64,000 bases of DNA. Source: Ustilaginoidea virens. Taxonomy: Eukaryota; Ascomycota; Sordariomycetes; Hypocreales; Clavicipitaceae. Position numbers and translations under genes: made by a program. This document shows, in pieces, positions 22,901-35,220 of this stretch. The notes beneath the pieces are model-generated. The model saw nothing but the letters and a program-made list of their open reading frames with translations, was not told where the DNA came from and did not search any database. The stretch is from positions 5,518,001 through 5,582,000 of the forward strand of contig NC_057318.1 in assembly GCF_000687475.1 (NCBI RefSeq), read 5' to 3'. The stretch's first letter is position 1. Every line of letters starts with the position of its first letter.

Positions 22901-24732
22901 GCCTCCGTGATTCCAAGCAGGGCGCCCTTTCGCTTTCAGGGACGGTCTTCCCAAAGCGCAACCTTGCTTCATTTCTTTGGCACACTGGTCAGTTTCTGCA
23001 ACACCCGAGAGTTGATATTTCCGAATATGGTTTCGCCTTTGGCCGACCAGATGAGAGAGATGGTATCGAATGAGTACCCGCTCTTTTTGGACGTCTGACA
23101 GCTCAGCAAATGCTTCGAGTGTTTGCATTGCACTGAAGAAGCTACCGCGTATTTGATTTTTCTTTCTTTCCCCTTTTTTTCCCGTGTTTTTTCTTTTTTC
23201 CTTTTTTTGTCCTATTTTTTTTTTTTTTTGAAATTCGCGGATTAAATATTCAAGACACGAGAGACCCTGCGTCGGGGAAATTTCTGAAACATCTCGACGA
23301 TCTCTCAGGCAGAGTCCAAGACGGAGTGCGACCAGCAGCTCGCATTTCTCATCGAGAATCTGGCGTGTGTTTGTGTAACCTTGATACCCCGGTGATGCGT
23401 GGCGTCCTTGTTCCGACAACTTTGCCCGATCCTTGCAAAAGGCCTTGCACGCCTGGTTACTGTGCCTGAGGGTCAGAGTATCCAGATGTACTGTACCACT
23501 CGTGTCTGGATCCTAGTTGCATGACCCTGCTGCCTCTGCTACCTACACACAACCACCCAACATGCAGAAACATCCCAAACGGGAGACCCTTGCTCACCGT
23601 GCCCTTGGTGTCTTGCCTGGGGAGTCCTGGGAGTCCTATTACTAACAAATCGGAAGGCATTTGCCTCTTCACAGGTCCGTCGGTGACGCTGTCTGGATCA
23701 CTCTCCCCATGCCCTGAGTGATGTGGTTGGTTGGTGTCAAGCCAACCACTCGACGCCATCTTTCCTATCGATCTCCAAGTGGGCAGTCATGCGCAGAAGA
23801 AAGATGAACTGACGGCTTTCTTGCTTACAGAATGATTACAGCTCGCCGCCGCCGCCATGTGCGGAGCTGGATTACCTCGATATGCAGCCCCCAACGGGAG
23901 GAGAGTTGAGGTGGGTGCAACATTTTTCATTGGCAGCCCCCTTCTCGTTGCAGCGCTGCGAGTGTGACACTTGTTGTTGTTTTTTTTTGTTTTTTTTTTT
24001 TTTTTTTCCCTCTCTGAACAGCTCTCTTCTGTTTTTCCTGCTCCATGTATCTGTTTGACAGATGCCTTTCGGGTAAACTAAGTCCGCTGGGCCGCTTGCT
24101 TTGCCACCACCCGTGGCCCAAGCTGTGTAGGTGCGTGCCATGAGCTCCCTGTCAGCATCGACCACGGATATCAGATGCTTGATCAGAGCTCGCCATTTTA
24201 TTTTATTTTATTTTATTTTATTTTTTTTTTTTGGGGGGGGGAGTCTCCCTCATAACTTGTCAGAGTTCATTTTTCTTCTTCTTGATTTTGTGCTTGTTTT
24301 TATCCCCAACTGTATGCTTGCCGTCATACGACTTTGCCAGTGCGAACAGACAGAATAACTTTTGTTGCCGCTGGGCCCTCTTGTATCGTGCGTCATCATA
24401 TCTTCCAAACTTCCATCTCGATGCATTGTTATTTTCCTTGTTGATTTCTCCCCTCCTGTTTCTGGCTGCTGTTTCCCCATGGAGCTGTGTCTGTGAAGAA
24501 GGATCGCTGTCGTCTATGAACAAGCAGAACTGCTGCGACGTTGTACCCTCCCGCATCTGCCTGTCTCGTACAACCTAGGCGTTGGCGGTGATACCTTGAT
24601 ATTTGGTGGTACTTGAACACATGTATCGCATGGGAAGGCAGGACAGCATCTTTCGTGGTAGTCAACTCCATGCCACAACCTCAGCTTCGACTATCTTTCA
24701 ACTTGTCGAATCGTCGACTCCAAGGCTAACCA
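16920..24732. other. Gene desert upstream of the NDT80-family regulator
   Basis: Roughly 7.8 kb without any frame that looks coding on either strand. It holds a GCACT-type repeat at 17100-17155, a C17 run at 17865-17881, CCAGAA/CCTGAAG direct repeats at 20940-20998, T tracts near 23216-23229 and 23991-24007, and (ATTTT)n at about 24195-24230. The 3' part may be promoter and long 5' leader of the regulator at 24733 (inference). Confidence 0.55.
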
Positions 24733-26469
24733 ATGGATAGATACAATCAAGAAAGCAGCACCTCGTCTCTCACGATTGATGCCCCCGAGGCCTCACCACT
24801 CTTGAGCCTGTTCCAGCCCAATAACGGTTTGGCCGCCAGTTCCAGCTATACAAACGACTCGAACGGCTTCTATCCCGCCAGTGGGTCAATCTTCACTCCA
24901 GATGGCAGGTTGCGTCTAGGTTCCAAGTATGTCGTCGCCCATCTTTGAATCCACTCGAGACGGGCCAAGGCGGAAAAGAAGATGGTCCAAGAAGAAGAGG
25001 GGAAAAGGAAAAAAAAAAAAAGAGTCTAACCCCCCCCAAAACTCGATAGTACTACACCATCGACGGGCATGGCACATGTCCAGCTTCACAACCATCGTAC
25101 CACGACCTTGCCGCACCTTGGACCTCACATCAACTCTCGAGATCAGTTCACAAGCCCAGTCACACCATTTCCGAGGCGGCTGTCGGATCACTTCTCGAGA
25201 ACATCTCCGTTCCCGGTTTCCAGAAGGCAGCCATTGAATGGTTACACACCGCCCACCACCAGGATGGAATCTCATCAGTACACGCAAAGGACTGGTCAAA
25301 ACGAGGTTCCTCCCCTGCTGCCAATCGAGATGCTGGGCAACTTGCAATACATGGACCCCGGGATGACTGCCATCAAAGTAGACATTTCCGGGGTCATTGA
25401 CAAGGGCCCGTTTCTGTCTTCGGATCGCGAATGGACGTGCTATCGGAGGAACTACCTGGCGTGCATCTGCTCCTACACGCTCAGCCCCAACTTCACCGCC
25501 GTTCCGATCCAGTTCACGCCTACGACGCCGTCGGAGACGAGCGCCTCTCAGACGTACCAGGTGTATGGCTTCGCCATGTGCATCTCCGCCGTGGTGGCGG
25601 ACAACGAGCAGCACAACATCGAGCTCGTCCAGCACACGCCCAAGAGAGACAAGGGGCCGATTTCCAAGCCGAACAAGACGCCCCTCGCGCCCAAGACGAC
25701 GTCGACGCACGGAACGCTTCACCTGTACGGGGATGGCTCAGGCCTGGGAGGCGCCAGGTCCCTCTACTCGGACGGATTCGGCGGCCAGCAGCAGGGCGTG
25801 GGCGTGAGCGTGGGCGTGGGCGTCGGCCAACAGATGCCGACCGAGCACACCTTTGAGCGCATCCAGTTCAAGCAAGCGACCCAGAACAACGGCAAGAGAA
25901 GGGCGGCGCAGCAGTACTATCACCTGGTGGTGGAGTTGTGGGCAGACGTGGGCACGCAGTCGACCGATCAGTTTGTCAAGGTAGCATTTCGAAAGTCGGC
26001 CAAGATGATTGTGCGCGGACGGTCACCCGGGCACTACCAGAACGAGAGGCGCAACAGCCACGGAAACGGCACGAGCGGTGCGGCCAGCAGCGCAGGATAC
26101 AGGCCCATGGGGCCCATGGGCGATTTCGCCAATGGATCCGGCATGGCTGGGACGGGACTCGGCTACGGCTCTGGCTACGACAGTCGTGGCACCAATTACA
26201 ACAATGTTAGGCACCAAGAGATGTCGCCAGAGAGCATCTTCTCCTCGGGCGACGACAAGCCGTCCAATAAGGCGTACCAGTACTATACGCCAACCTCCTA
26301 CGAAAACCACAGTGACCGAGTCGACCTGTTTGGCCACAGGAATGCGGCCGACAGCACCCTGCACTCGTCAACCGCCACCAGCGGCCGCAAGGTCAAGCCA
26401 GAGCTCGACTTTAACCTGCTGCCCAGCCCTTTTAGCGGCGGAGGAGCACGGACCGATGATCATCACCAT

Positions 26470-26500
<31 letters not shown>

Positions 26501-26589
26501 AGCAGCATCGAGACCGTTTCGACAGCCGCGCGACGACGGGAGGATTCTACCCGTCTATCGTTTCCCCGACCGGCCTGGGCGCAATTTGA
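24733..26589 (+). CDS. vib-1: NDT80/PhoG-type (p53-like) transcription factor, VIB-1/XprG-like
   Basis: Two exons, 24733-24926 and 25050-26589, are separated by a 123-nt intron (GTATGT donor, GATAG acceptor, phase 2), giving 577 residues. The NDT80 DNA-binding region spans about residues 155-390. It contains LLPIEMLGNLQYMDPG, a WTCYRRNYLACICSYTLSP block, YQVYGFAMCISAVVADNEQ and IELVQHTPKRDKGPISKPNK, and ends near VAFRKSAKMIVRGRSPGHY. The order and wording match VIB-1/XprG better than Ndt80 itself. These factors drive extracellular protease, heterokaryon-incompatibility and starvation responses in Neurospora and Aspergillus. A His10-Gln6 tract lies at about residues 535-551. An AATAAA signal is at 26695-26700. 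Orthology (versus a paralog) rests on motif wording only. Confidence 0.9.
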
Positions 26590-28735
26590 TACTTGACAAC
26601 AAGGATCAAAAAAGAAAAAAAAAAAGGGACACGTTGCCTTGGGTTCCGCCCTGATTACAGTTTGAGGCCATCATGGGTTCGGAAAAAGGAAAACAATAAA
26701 GGCTGCTTCATGATTTGTTCAGGCACTTAATTAGCCTTCAACGTGAGAATCCGAGGCATCTCGTCAAGTCAACAAACCAACAGTACCTCATTTAGAGAGC
26801 GTGCAAGAGAAAAGAGTCCAGGCGGAAATTGGGGGGGTCGGTTTGGGAAATCCGGGAAGCATTCCGGCTGCTTTTTTGGGGGGGGGGAGTCATCCTATCG
26901 AGTATGTAATACCGGGTTTCAGATATCGGTTTATTTTGTGTCTTTTTTTCTTTTTCTTTTTCTTTTGTTTTTGTTTTTGTTTTTGTCAATTTTTTTGCAC
27001 TCGCGTCTTATTCCTTTGCTTTTTGTTTCCCCTTTTCTGTTCCTTTTCTAGCTCCTCTCTTCCCTGTTTTCTATTTTTCTCTCGTTCCCATCCCCCCCCC
27101 CCCTTTCTTCCCCTTGACTTGGATGATTTTGCGGCATAAGACGGGGAATCTAAGCACCCCCCTCCTGCATTCGATTTTTTGTCATTTTCCTCCGGAAGAC
27201 AAGGAGACCTTGGCGAGGCCGCAGGCGGGATACCAGATGAGTTTTTTTTTTTTTTTTGTGCAACACTTGAGCCAGGGATGGATAGTGGTGGTGACGCAAA
27301 TCTTGAGAGAGGAAAGGGGTGCACAGGAAATAACTTGCAACGTTCCAAGTATGGGATGGGATGGGATGGGATGGACGGCGCGGCGTGGCAGGGCGCCGCG
27401 GCGGGTGTGGGGGATGGTCAGGCCGTAGCTTGACCAGCACGATACGTATCCCCTGTCGGAGGAGCAAGCAGGGAGCAGGGCAGGGCAGGACTTCTGCTGG
27501 AGAGCGAGCCGGCAAGCACGAGGGCCTGCCCAGCAACAAGCGAAGCGCTCCGGACGAGGGGAGCAACTCGGCAGGGAGGTTGGCACGCTCGACGCTGTGC
27601 CCGAGTACGGAGTATGTGCCAGGCGTTCAGGACGTGGAAAGAGCGTGAGCGGGGTGCCGGATAGTTAGCTAGTTTAAGTCAGTCTTGTCTGGGTGTTTCG
27701 GTCATGTCATGTCATGCGAGAAGCTGTTTGTTTGCGCTTTGCCCCCTGGTGGCCGGAAGGCGGAATACCCGCGGCCTTTGGCATTTCTCCTCGGTGCTTG
27801 ATGTCGTCTCTGTGTTTTCTTGCCGGCGTATTCGGGCTCCTGGTCGAGCAAGCCCCAGGTCGAGTAAGCCACATGTCGTTGTACATGTCTTGATCCGGAT
27901 CTTGGGCTCCTTGACTCTTGGCTCCTTGGCTCTTGGCTCCTTGGCTCTTGGCTCCTCGATGGCTCCTTGCTCCTCCATCCAAGGTCTTGTCGAACTCGGT
28001 ACCTGCCAGCCCAGCCCAGCCACTTCTCCCAACTACCTACCTACGAAGCACACCCGTCCACGCGTCACTCTTCTCTTGACAGCACAAATCCCCCAGGCCA
28101 CAGCGCCACAGACCCCCCTTCCCTTCCCTTCCCTTTCCTTCCCCCCGGGAAAACAACCACAGACCGCTGGACCAGGGGCATGCGGCATGGGGGCCACGCA
28201 ACCGACAGAAGCCGCTGGCTCTTCTTCCCCCCCACGCGTCCCCTTCATCGCAAGGGGTTTCGTCCCGTCGCCCATCGCTCCCGCTTCTGCCTCCTTCCCT
28301 TCCCTTCCCTTCCCTCCTTGCCAATCTCCCACCACGGGGCCTCGTGAGCAAGATTCATTGATAAGCCGCGTGTCAGTTGTAAAGGGGGAGGGGGGGACCT
28401 CGACAAAGGAGCCTCCAGTAAGATTCATCGCCAGGAAAAGCCGCGGGCAACACGTGCCCAAGAAAAAAAAGAAAAATACCAAGACCAAAAGTTGGCCGCT
28501 GGACAGAAGAGCAAAAAAAAAAGGGCGGCCAACTTTTTGTCAGGGCTTTTGTTTTGTTTTTTTTTTGGGGGGGGGGCCGGGGGGGTTGGGCATCTTTGGC
28601 CCCCATGTGGACGGGTGTTGCCCGCGGGACGGGCGTGGAGGGCAGCACCTGATGTCTTTTTATGCTGCGGCTAATAAAAAGAAGGGAAGGGCTCGATGCG
28701 TTTCTTATGTAGAAGGATTCAGGTAGGAAGAGTTG

Positions 28736-28766
<31 letters not shown>

Positions 28767-30116
28767 CGGCTGCTTTTTTTTTTTTTTTTGGCCATCTTTG
28801 TTTTTTATTTTTTTCGAATTCCCAGTCCAACGGTATTGATTAGGAAACAACCATGAATTCAAATAGAAAACGCGTGGCTGTCCCGTGCAAAGCGCAGAGC
28901 AAGCGCAGAGCAGGCGGAAAGGACGCTCGGGCCCGACGCGGTTGGCGAGTGGCAGCGAGGGAGAAGCAAGGGGCGGGCCAACACGAGAAACTCTGGCCAT
29001 GCTCGGCCAGCCGGCGCGATCCAATCAAGCGACAAGGCAGCCGAGCGGGTGGCGGCTTTGCTCCTGGCGCTGGAGAGAAGCTGCGAGACAAGGAGCGGCA
29101 AGATGCCAACCATGGGCCGCGGCGGGAACTCTGTCTCGGCCGACGTGACGAAAGGCCGCGCCCAACACGGACGCTTTGCTCTGCCTTGGCTAGGCTTGAC
29201 ACGACGTCAGGACGGGGCGAAAGCCTCGTCCGGGGTAGCATGGTCGTACCAGACGTTGTTGCCCCGAGGCAGAAGCCCAGTCAAGTCTGCCCTGGGAAGC
29301 GACGTGACCAATTGTTCTTTTTTTCGACACGGGAGGCCGGCCCCCTTCACCCCCCCCCCCCCCCCCCCTTCCGGGGGCCATCAAAGGGGAGGAGGAGGGT
29401 TACTATCTCGCTTCGATCAGCTTATGCGACATTCCCGCGCTCTGAAGAAAAGGGCCCTCCGTCGCCCCATCGCCCCAGGGGAAGATGAAAAAAAGTCGAT
29501 TCCGAGGACGAGTCAGGTTCCCGGGGCCCCGTCGAGTCGTGGGCAGGCAGGCAGGCAGGCTGGGGGGACCATGGGGTGGCCACTGGGTTTATGCAGCTCC
29601 GTCCGAAAGCAATCTTTGCGCTTCCCTCGAACCCAGCCAGCTGACTGCCGCTCATGCTTGTTTCGTCTCAACATTGCCCCGGCCCCGGCCCGGGAGGGGG
29701 GGGGGTCAGGAAGAAGAGAGAATCAAAGGTGCCGCCAGCCAAGCGCTTGCTGGTTTCTTTCGCCACCGAAAGAGCAAAAACGTCAAAAGTCTCCGAGGCA
29801 ACGTCCGGGTTCCATATGCGAACAGGCTTGCCAACGGCGTTTTGCCGAGTTGGAAGTTGTACGCACCACTCCACTGTTCCCTGCTAGGTGCTGCGCTTGA
29901 ATTCTCTTGTTTTTTTTTTTTTTCTCCCTTCGTTGGTACGGAGTACGGAGTATGTCATTTCCCTTCTGGTCAACGGCCAGGGGCGGAATTAGACGCCCGC
30001 ACACAACACCATTGCAGCTGGCTGTTGTCGGCAAGGACACAAAACCCGCTCGAAACCCCTCCAGGGCGTTGACGTAGATTCCCTTGTTGTTTCTGTTTTG
30101 TTTCTGTTTTGTTTCT

Positions 30117-30158
<42 letters not shown>

Positions 30159-30226
30159 GATATATATATTTCCCCTCCGCATTGGTGTTGGCTGGCCGCC
30201 GTTGGGGAGGGAAAGTTTGGGGGGCC

Positions 30227-30257
<31 letters not shown>

Positions 30258-31153
30258 GCCTTCTGCTGGCTTCCCTTCCGCTCCAGGGGGATGAAACGAC
30301 CTGCGGGATCAAATTTCCAAAAAGTCCAGCCCTTCCAGTCAACAGGCTGCGCTCCCACCTTGGGAGGGAGTGTTCGAACCGTCTCGCCTGGTGGGTGGGT
30401 GGGTGGCAAGAACGCAGAAGCAAAAGACGTCTCTCGTGACACGTCGTTTTCCGCACATTAAACCGAACAGGGGTGTCGTCGCACACCGGAGACCTTCTCC
30501 CACGTCATCATCTTCTCAGCCATCGACGTGCACCGTCTTGTTTTCCCAGCACGCACGCCCGCCTTGTTTCTCGGCCCGGATCACACGAGCTGACCCGGGT
30601 TGCTCTGCCTGAGAGACGCGGAATTGTTTGATTTCGGGGACCCTGGCTGGCGAGAGATTCTAGCCCAAAGCTTGCCGACTCGAAATTGGCCCGAATTCAC
30701 ACGCAAAGGAAGAAGAAAAAGCCACTCCGAGCAAGAAAAGTGCATTCATTTCCTCCTGGTCTTGGAACTCCCCCCCCCCCCCCCCCGCCACACCCCTCGC
30801 AAGGTGGTCTTTGTGGTCGGGCGGAGGCTGTCCAGGCAATGTTTCCACCAGCCCGATCTTGTCTCACGCGTCAAGGAGACGGCTCGGCCTCGAGAAAAGA
30901 GATCATCACCTCGCACGGCCGATCATCAACTTGACTTGCCAACCCTCTGTTTTCGTCTTACAAGAGCGCCCGAGTACGGAGAAGGAAAGATGAATGGAAG
31001 GTCTCAGCCCTACCGGGTATGCTTGGTACAAACGAGTGCTTCATCTAGAGTCTCACAGCATGACAGACACCCCGTTGGCGCCGCTCCCGAGCCGATGAAG
31101 AAAAGGGCCAAGTTGGGTTCTAGTCGACCGTACTTGGATGACTGGGCATCTGC

Positions 31154-31190
<37 letters not shown>

Positions 31191-32465
31191 CTCGCTCGAC
31201 TTGGTGTGTGGGTTCATTTCCAGTCGTCAGTCTTTCTTGTCGTGGCCTAACCAAGGGAAGGGAAAGGGAAAAAGGGGGGAGCGCGACAGTATGCAGCTTG
31301 CTTGTGATTCAAAAACTCTCGCCCTTGCCCGCTGCAATCTGCAATCTGCAATAGAGCATCCAAATATCAGCTGCCCAAACACGTAGCACCTTGTAATGTC
31401 CAGGGGAAGAGGGTAAAAAAAAAAAAAAAAAAAAAAGACTGGTAAATCACCACCACGTGTCAAGGTCATGCGAGCAATGTCCCCCCATGTTGTACTTGAC
31501 ACTGGGCCCGTCCGTGTTTCCAGCTGCCTGTTGACCCAGCGATGAGACGCTTTCAGCTGCTGTGTCTGTACTCCGTTGCTTGCCGTATGATGCCATCAAT
31601 CAATCAATCAATCAATCGCTAGGCAGAGCAAAGTCGCTCATAGACCCCCCACCACCCACCCCTTTCCTTCTCTCTCCTCTCCCCGACACCCCCTTGCTTA
31701 GGACAGGACAGGACAGCCCGATTTATTGCATTCGTTGAGGCTGTGCTCTTCGGCGGCAGAGGCTTGGCTGGGCTTGGAAAGCCCCCCTTCCGGGCTCACC
31801 TAATTTGGCCATGGGTCTTTCTCGGATAGGAGCGGGAAAACGGAGGATTTGGCTGGGCCGCAGTCGGATGACTTGTCAAAATCAACCCGAGAGATGCTCC
31901 TGCATGCAGAGGCTACACCGGTGATCGCCAGTGCAGGGTCGATGCGGGCCAGATATACTCCGTACAAATTTGACGTTTTCCTGGGGGTCGAGATAAGTTC
32001 TTTGGTGCGGTTCCTGGCTCCCCAAGGTGTGACAATGTAGCCCAAAGAGGATGGTGACGGTCAAGCCGAACAAGGAAGGGACAAGGACGCGCCGAGGAAT
32101 AACAGGCTGTTGGACCGGTGAGAGGCCAGATCCAATCCCCCAATTTCAAAAGCTTGGTCCTTGGGAGGGGAGTCGAGAGCAAAAGATGGCCTATCAAGCC
32201 CGCCACGCCCCATGCAAAGTCGGGGCCAAGCTTCCCTCCCGGTCCAGAAAGGCTTCTCGGCCGTATAGCAGGGATTTGCCTGCAGGGCCTGTCCATCGGA
32301 TCTCAGATTCTTGGCAAACGGAGCATGTCGAAGAAAAGTCGAGGTACTTGACTAGACTTTTGAGACGTGCCCCCCTCCTGATTCCTGGATTCCGGGATTC
32401 CCCGGGATTCCGCGGGAGGAGAGAGATTGTAACAGGCAGCCCCCCGGCGGCCCCCCCCCTCATCG
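26590..32465. other. Gene desert downstream of the NDT80-family gene
   Basis: About 5.9 kb of simple sequence. It has poly(T) tracts at 28740-28766, 30118-30157 (T40) and 31156-31190, and an A23 tract at 31414-31436. C runs occur near 29350 and 30773. A CTTGGCTC-type tandem repeat is at 27905-27960, (CT)n at about 30234-30256 and (CAAT)n near 31598. TACGGAGTA copies are at 27605, 29937, 29944 and 31956. Long open frames here are low-complexity readings of these repeats. Confidence 0.55.
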
Positions 32466-34174
32466 TCAAGGTCGCCAAATTGCATCGGCCATGGCTGTCA
32501 CTTTGCCCATTTCTGCTGTATCATGCACACGGACTACATCTGCCCCCCCCCGGACGGCTGCCGCCACCGTCGCTGCCGTTCCCCACTTCCTCTCCGAGGG
32601 CTCCTTTTCCCCAGTCACTCCGCCGATGAAGCTCTTGCGGCTCGATCCCACGAGCCATGGGAGATTCATCAGGCCAGGCCAAGTCCTCAGCTCGTCAAGA
32701 CGTCTGAGGACCTCTGCATTCTGCCTGCCCGTCTTGGAGAAACCGACGCCTGGGTCGAGCACGATGCGCCAGCGCCGGATGCCCGCCGCTTCTGCCGCTG
32801 CTACCCGCCGCGAAAGCTCGGAAGCAATCCCGGGGATCAAGCCGTCGTCGTAATTCACAAATTCCATCATGTTCCGAGGTGTGCCACGCATATGCATCAA
32901 GCATATTGTCGTGCCAAGGCGGGCTGCTGTGGGCAGCATGTCTGGATCGAGTAGTCCGGCTGAAACATCATTGACCATGTCCGCGCCGCTGGCGACGGCC
33001 CTCTCGGCGACGGAGGATCTGTACGTGTCCACGCTGATGGCGACATGGCGAGCCTCCGGCAGCGATCGGATAAGCTGAATCGCGGGGATGACACGAGAGG
33101 CCTCTTCTTCAGCAGACACCTCGGGCCGACCCGGAGCAGTCGACTGCCCCCCTACATCGATGATGGAGGCTCCGCTTCGGATATGGTGCAGAACCGTGTC
33201 TCGGAGTTGGCCGAGGCTGTGTTTGCCGCCATCGGAGAAGGAGTCGGGCGTCAGGTTTAAGATGGTCATGACCCGAGTTTTTCTGCCGTGGGCGAGCGGC
33301 GTGAGCATCTGGCTCGGACCTCTGATGGGCGTCACTGATGAGAGAGGTTCAGATACCGGTAACTCGTTTAGGTAGTCTTGTATACGTTTCCTCGGCTTTG
33401 GGGGAGGCAGGAGCTTGAAGGGCACCAATCTGGAGCGGGACGGCATAAGGGTCAATCCAGGCTTTAGCGAATTCGGCGTCGGACCCATCTGCGCATTCAG
33501 ACAACGCAACTTACTCTGACAACGGTCTGAGAACAAACTCCCTCTCGCAAATGCCGACGTGAGGCACCGTCAGCCGGTCGTGATGAACAGTCTCGTCACC
33601 ATAGAGCAAGATGTCCAAGTCAATGTTGCGGGGTCCTTTGTCAACAAGTTTGCGGCGGCCCATGTCATTCTCTATGGACTGCAGTTGATCCAGCAAGGCG
33701 AGCGGCTCCAAATCGGTTTCAACCTGCGGGAGAAGAAAGATGAGCCTACTTCTGTGCAGGACGACGGTCGGGTGGGAGTTTTCTGTCTGCTTGGCTTGAC
33801 TTGACATGGGGGGGGGGGGGGGGGGGGAGAACAAGGCTCTCGCAGGTTTGTCTCACCTCGCACGCTCCGTTTATGAAGCGATCCTGGTCGAGGACATACA
33901 TAGGCTCGGTCTCCCACAAGCTGCTGGTTCTCGTCACCGAGATGCCTCGACGATCCAGCTCGTTGCATGCTCTTTCGATTTCAGCCACCCGATCGCCCAG
34001 GTTGCTGCCGAGGGCAATGTAGGCTTTCTGCTTGCGGGTCTTGCCACGAGCGCCGCAGCCTGAGTGGGCGTACCTCGACGGCCGGGGGCTTGATATTGGC
34101 GAGGAGAAACGCCATGAACGGCTGGCAGTTCTCATCATGACGAGGGCGGGCAAGCGGAAAGCCGCGGGCGGCAT
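32466..34174 (-). CDS. fol1: Bifunctional HPPK-dihydropteroate synthase (folate synthesis)
   Basis: Three exons, 34174-33857, 33723-33515 and 33429-32466 (introns 133 and 85 nt), give about 496 residues. The HPPK half has AYIALGSNLGDR near residue 52 and GPRNIDLDILLYGDE. The DHPS half has ILNLTPDSFSDGG, GASIIDVGGQSTAPG, SVDTYRSSVAERAV, IVLDPGVGFSKT and a final VRVHDTAEM. It makes 6-hydroxymethyl-dihydropterin diphosphate and then dihydropteroate, the sulfonamide target step. The first 40 residues are Arg/Ser-rich, suggesting mitochondrial import. The start at 34174 is chosen because the upstream extension reads through a GTCGGGA microsatellite. There is no dihydroneopterin aldolase domain, unlike yeast Fol1. 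Intron 1 contains a 20-nt C run on the coding strand. Confidence 0.93.
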
Positions 34175-35220
34175 GGCATGTTGTTCCGTTTGCGGTCGGA
34201 AGCGATGGAGAAGGGACAGCGGAGTCGGGAGTCGGGAGTCGGGAGTCGGGAGGCTGGAGGTTGAATTCAAGTCTGCAGAGCACATGCAACCTGCTGGAGA
34301 CAAATTTTCGGTCGACGCTGGTGTTTGTTGGGTCAACCATCAGACGGCAACGTAACGGCGTTGGAGTCAAGTTCGTTGCAGAATGCCCCGCTTAACGCTG
34401 CGGTGTCATTGGTGGCGTGAGCTCCCCAGCCCCAGCCCCCGGTCTCTTTGCATGCTCCCAGGCAAGGCTGCAGCTAGGTACATAAGGTAGGAACCTACAT
34501 ACACTACGTTAGGAGGTACCTAGGTAGGTACCTACCTACCTTAGGTACCTAGGTTCCTACATACCAGCCTGACCCGTTCCTGTTTATGCAGGCAGGCAAG
34601 GCTGCTCCAGTCCGGCTGGCAAGCAGCCCGGCCTATGGCTTGTTTCCACTACGGACCAGGTGCCGTCCGGCCGGGCTGGCCCCGGGTCAAGACAACCAAG
34701 CACACCAAACCCCGTTGACCCATCCAGGCGTCCCCAGTTCGACAGTTGGACTTTAACCGACTCTATGAGCCGTGGGGGGCCCGGGGCCCGAACGTCCCGG
34801 GTAGGTCCCCACCACCACCAACACCTCTCGGGGGAACCATTCGCCGGCCCCTCGAGGCTTTGGTCTTTGGTCCCAGTACGGAGTACCGATTTGACGCTAC
34901 GTATCCCTCGGCTTCTTCCCCCGCGTTGGCGTTAGCGCCGCCTGGCCCTCGCGAGCCTCGGCACAACGCCCAGCCCGTATTTCCGTATTCCGCATTCCCC
35001 AAGCTTGCAAAACTCTTTGTCTTCCTCTTCTCCATCTCTCCATCGCTCCGTCGCTCCAACAAGCAAACCAAAACCTTGATAACGCTTTCTTTTCCAGCAT
35101 CCGCTCGCCCTCCTTCCTCCTTCCTCCTTCCTCCTTCCTCCTGGTTCCGCCACCGCCAACCGTTTCCCCCTCGCCACGTCCTCTCACCGTCCCCCAAGCA
35201 AGCCCAAGGAACCAGACAAG
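34175..35220. promoter_or_regulatory. Divergent promoter region, fol1 / nitronate monooxygenase
   Basis: About 1.05 kb between outward-facing starts. It contains a GTCGGGA tandem stretch (about 34222-34252), a palindrome-rich GGTACCTAGG cluster (34474-34565), one TACGGAGTA (34877-34885) and a CCTCCTT repeat (about 35107-35143) just before the + strand start. Confidence 0.5.
34474..34565. repeat. Palindromic GGTACCTAGG-rich cluster
   Basis: The stretch is built from overlapping AGGTACC, CCTAGG and TACCTACC words. GTAGGAACCTA near 34487 has its reverse complement TAGGTTCCTAC near 34550, so the region can fold as an imperfect hairpin. Similar words occur at 4350, 52040, 55475 and 55615-55650. 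Confidence 0.6.

Noticed and set aside
27704..28726. 340-codon plus-strand frame in the desert
   Set aside because: Reads tandem CTTGGCTC repeats, Pro/Ser/Lys-rich simple sequence and poly(G) runs; not protein-like.
34474..34565. Telomere-like repeats suggested by TAGG words
   Set aside because: The words are GGTACCTAGG palindromes, not (TTAGGG)n arrays, and lie between two genes.
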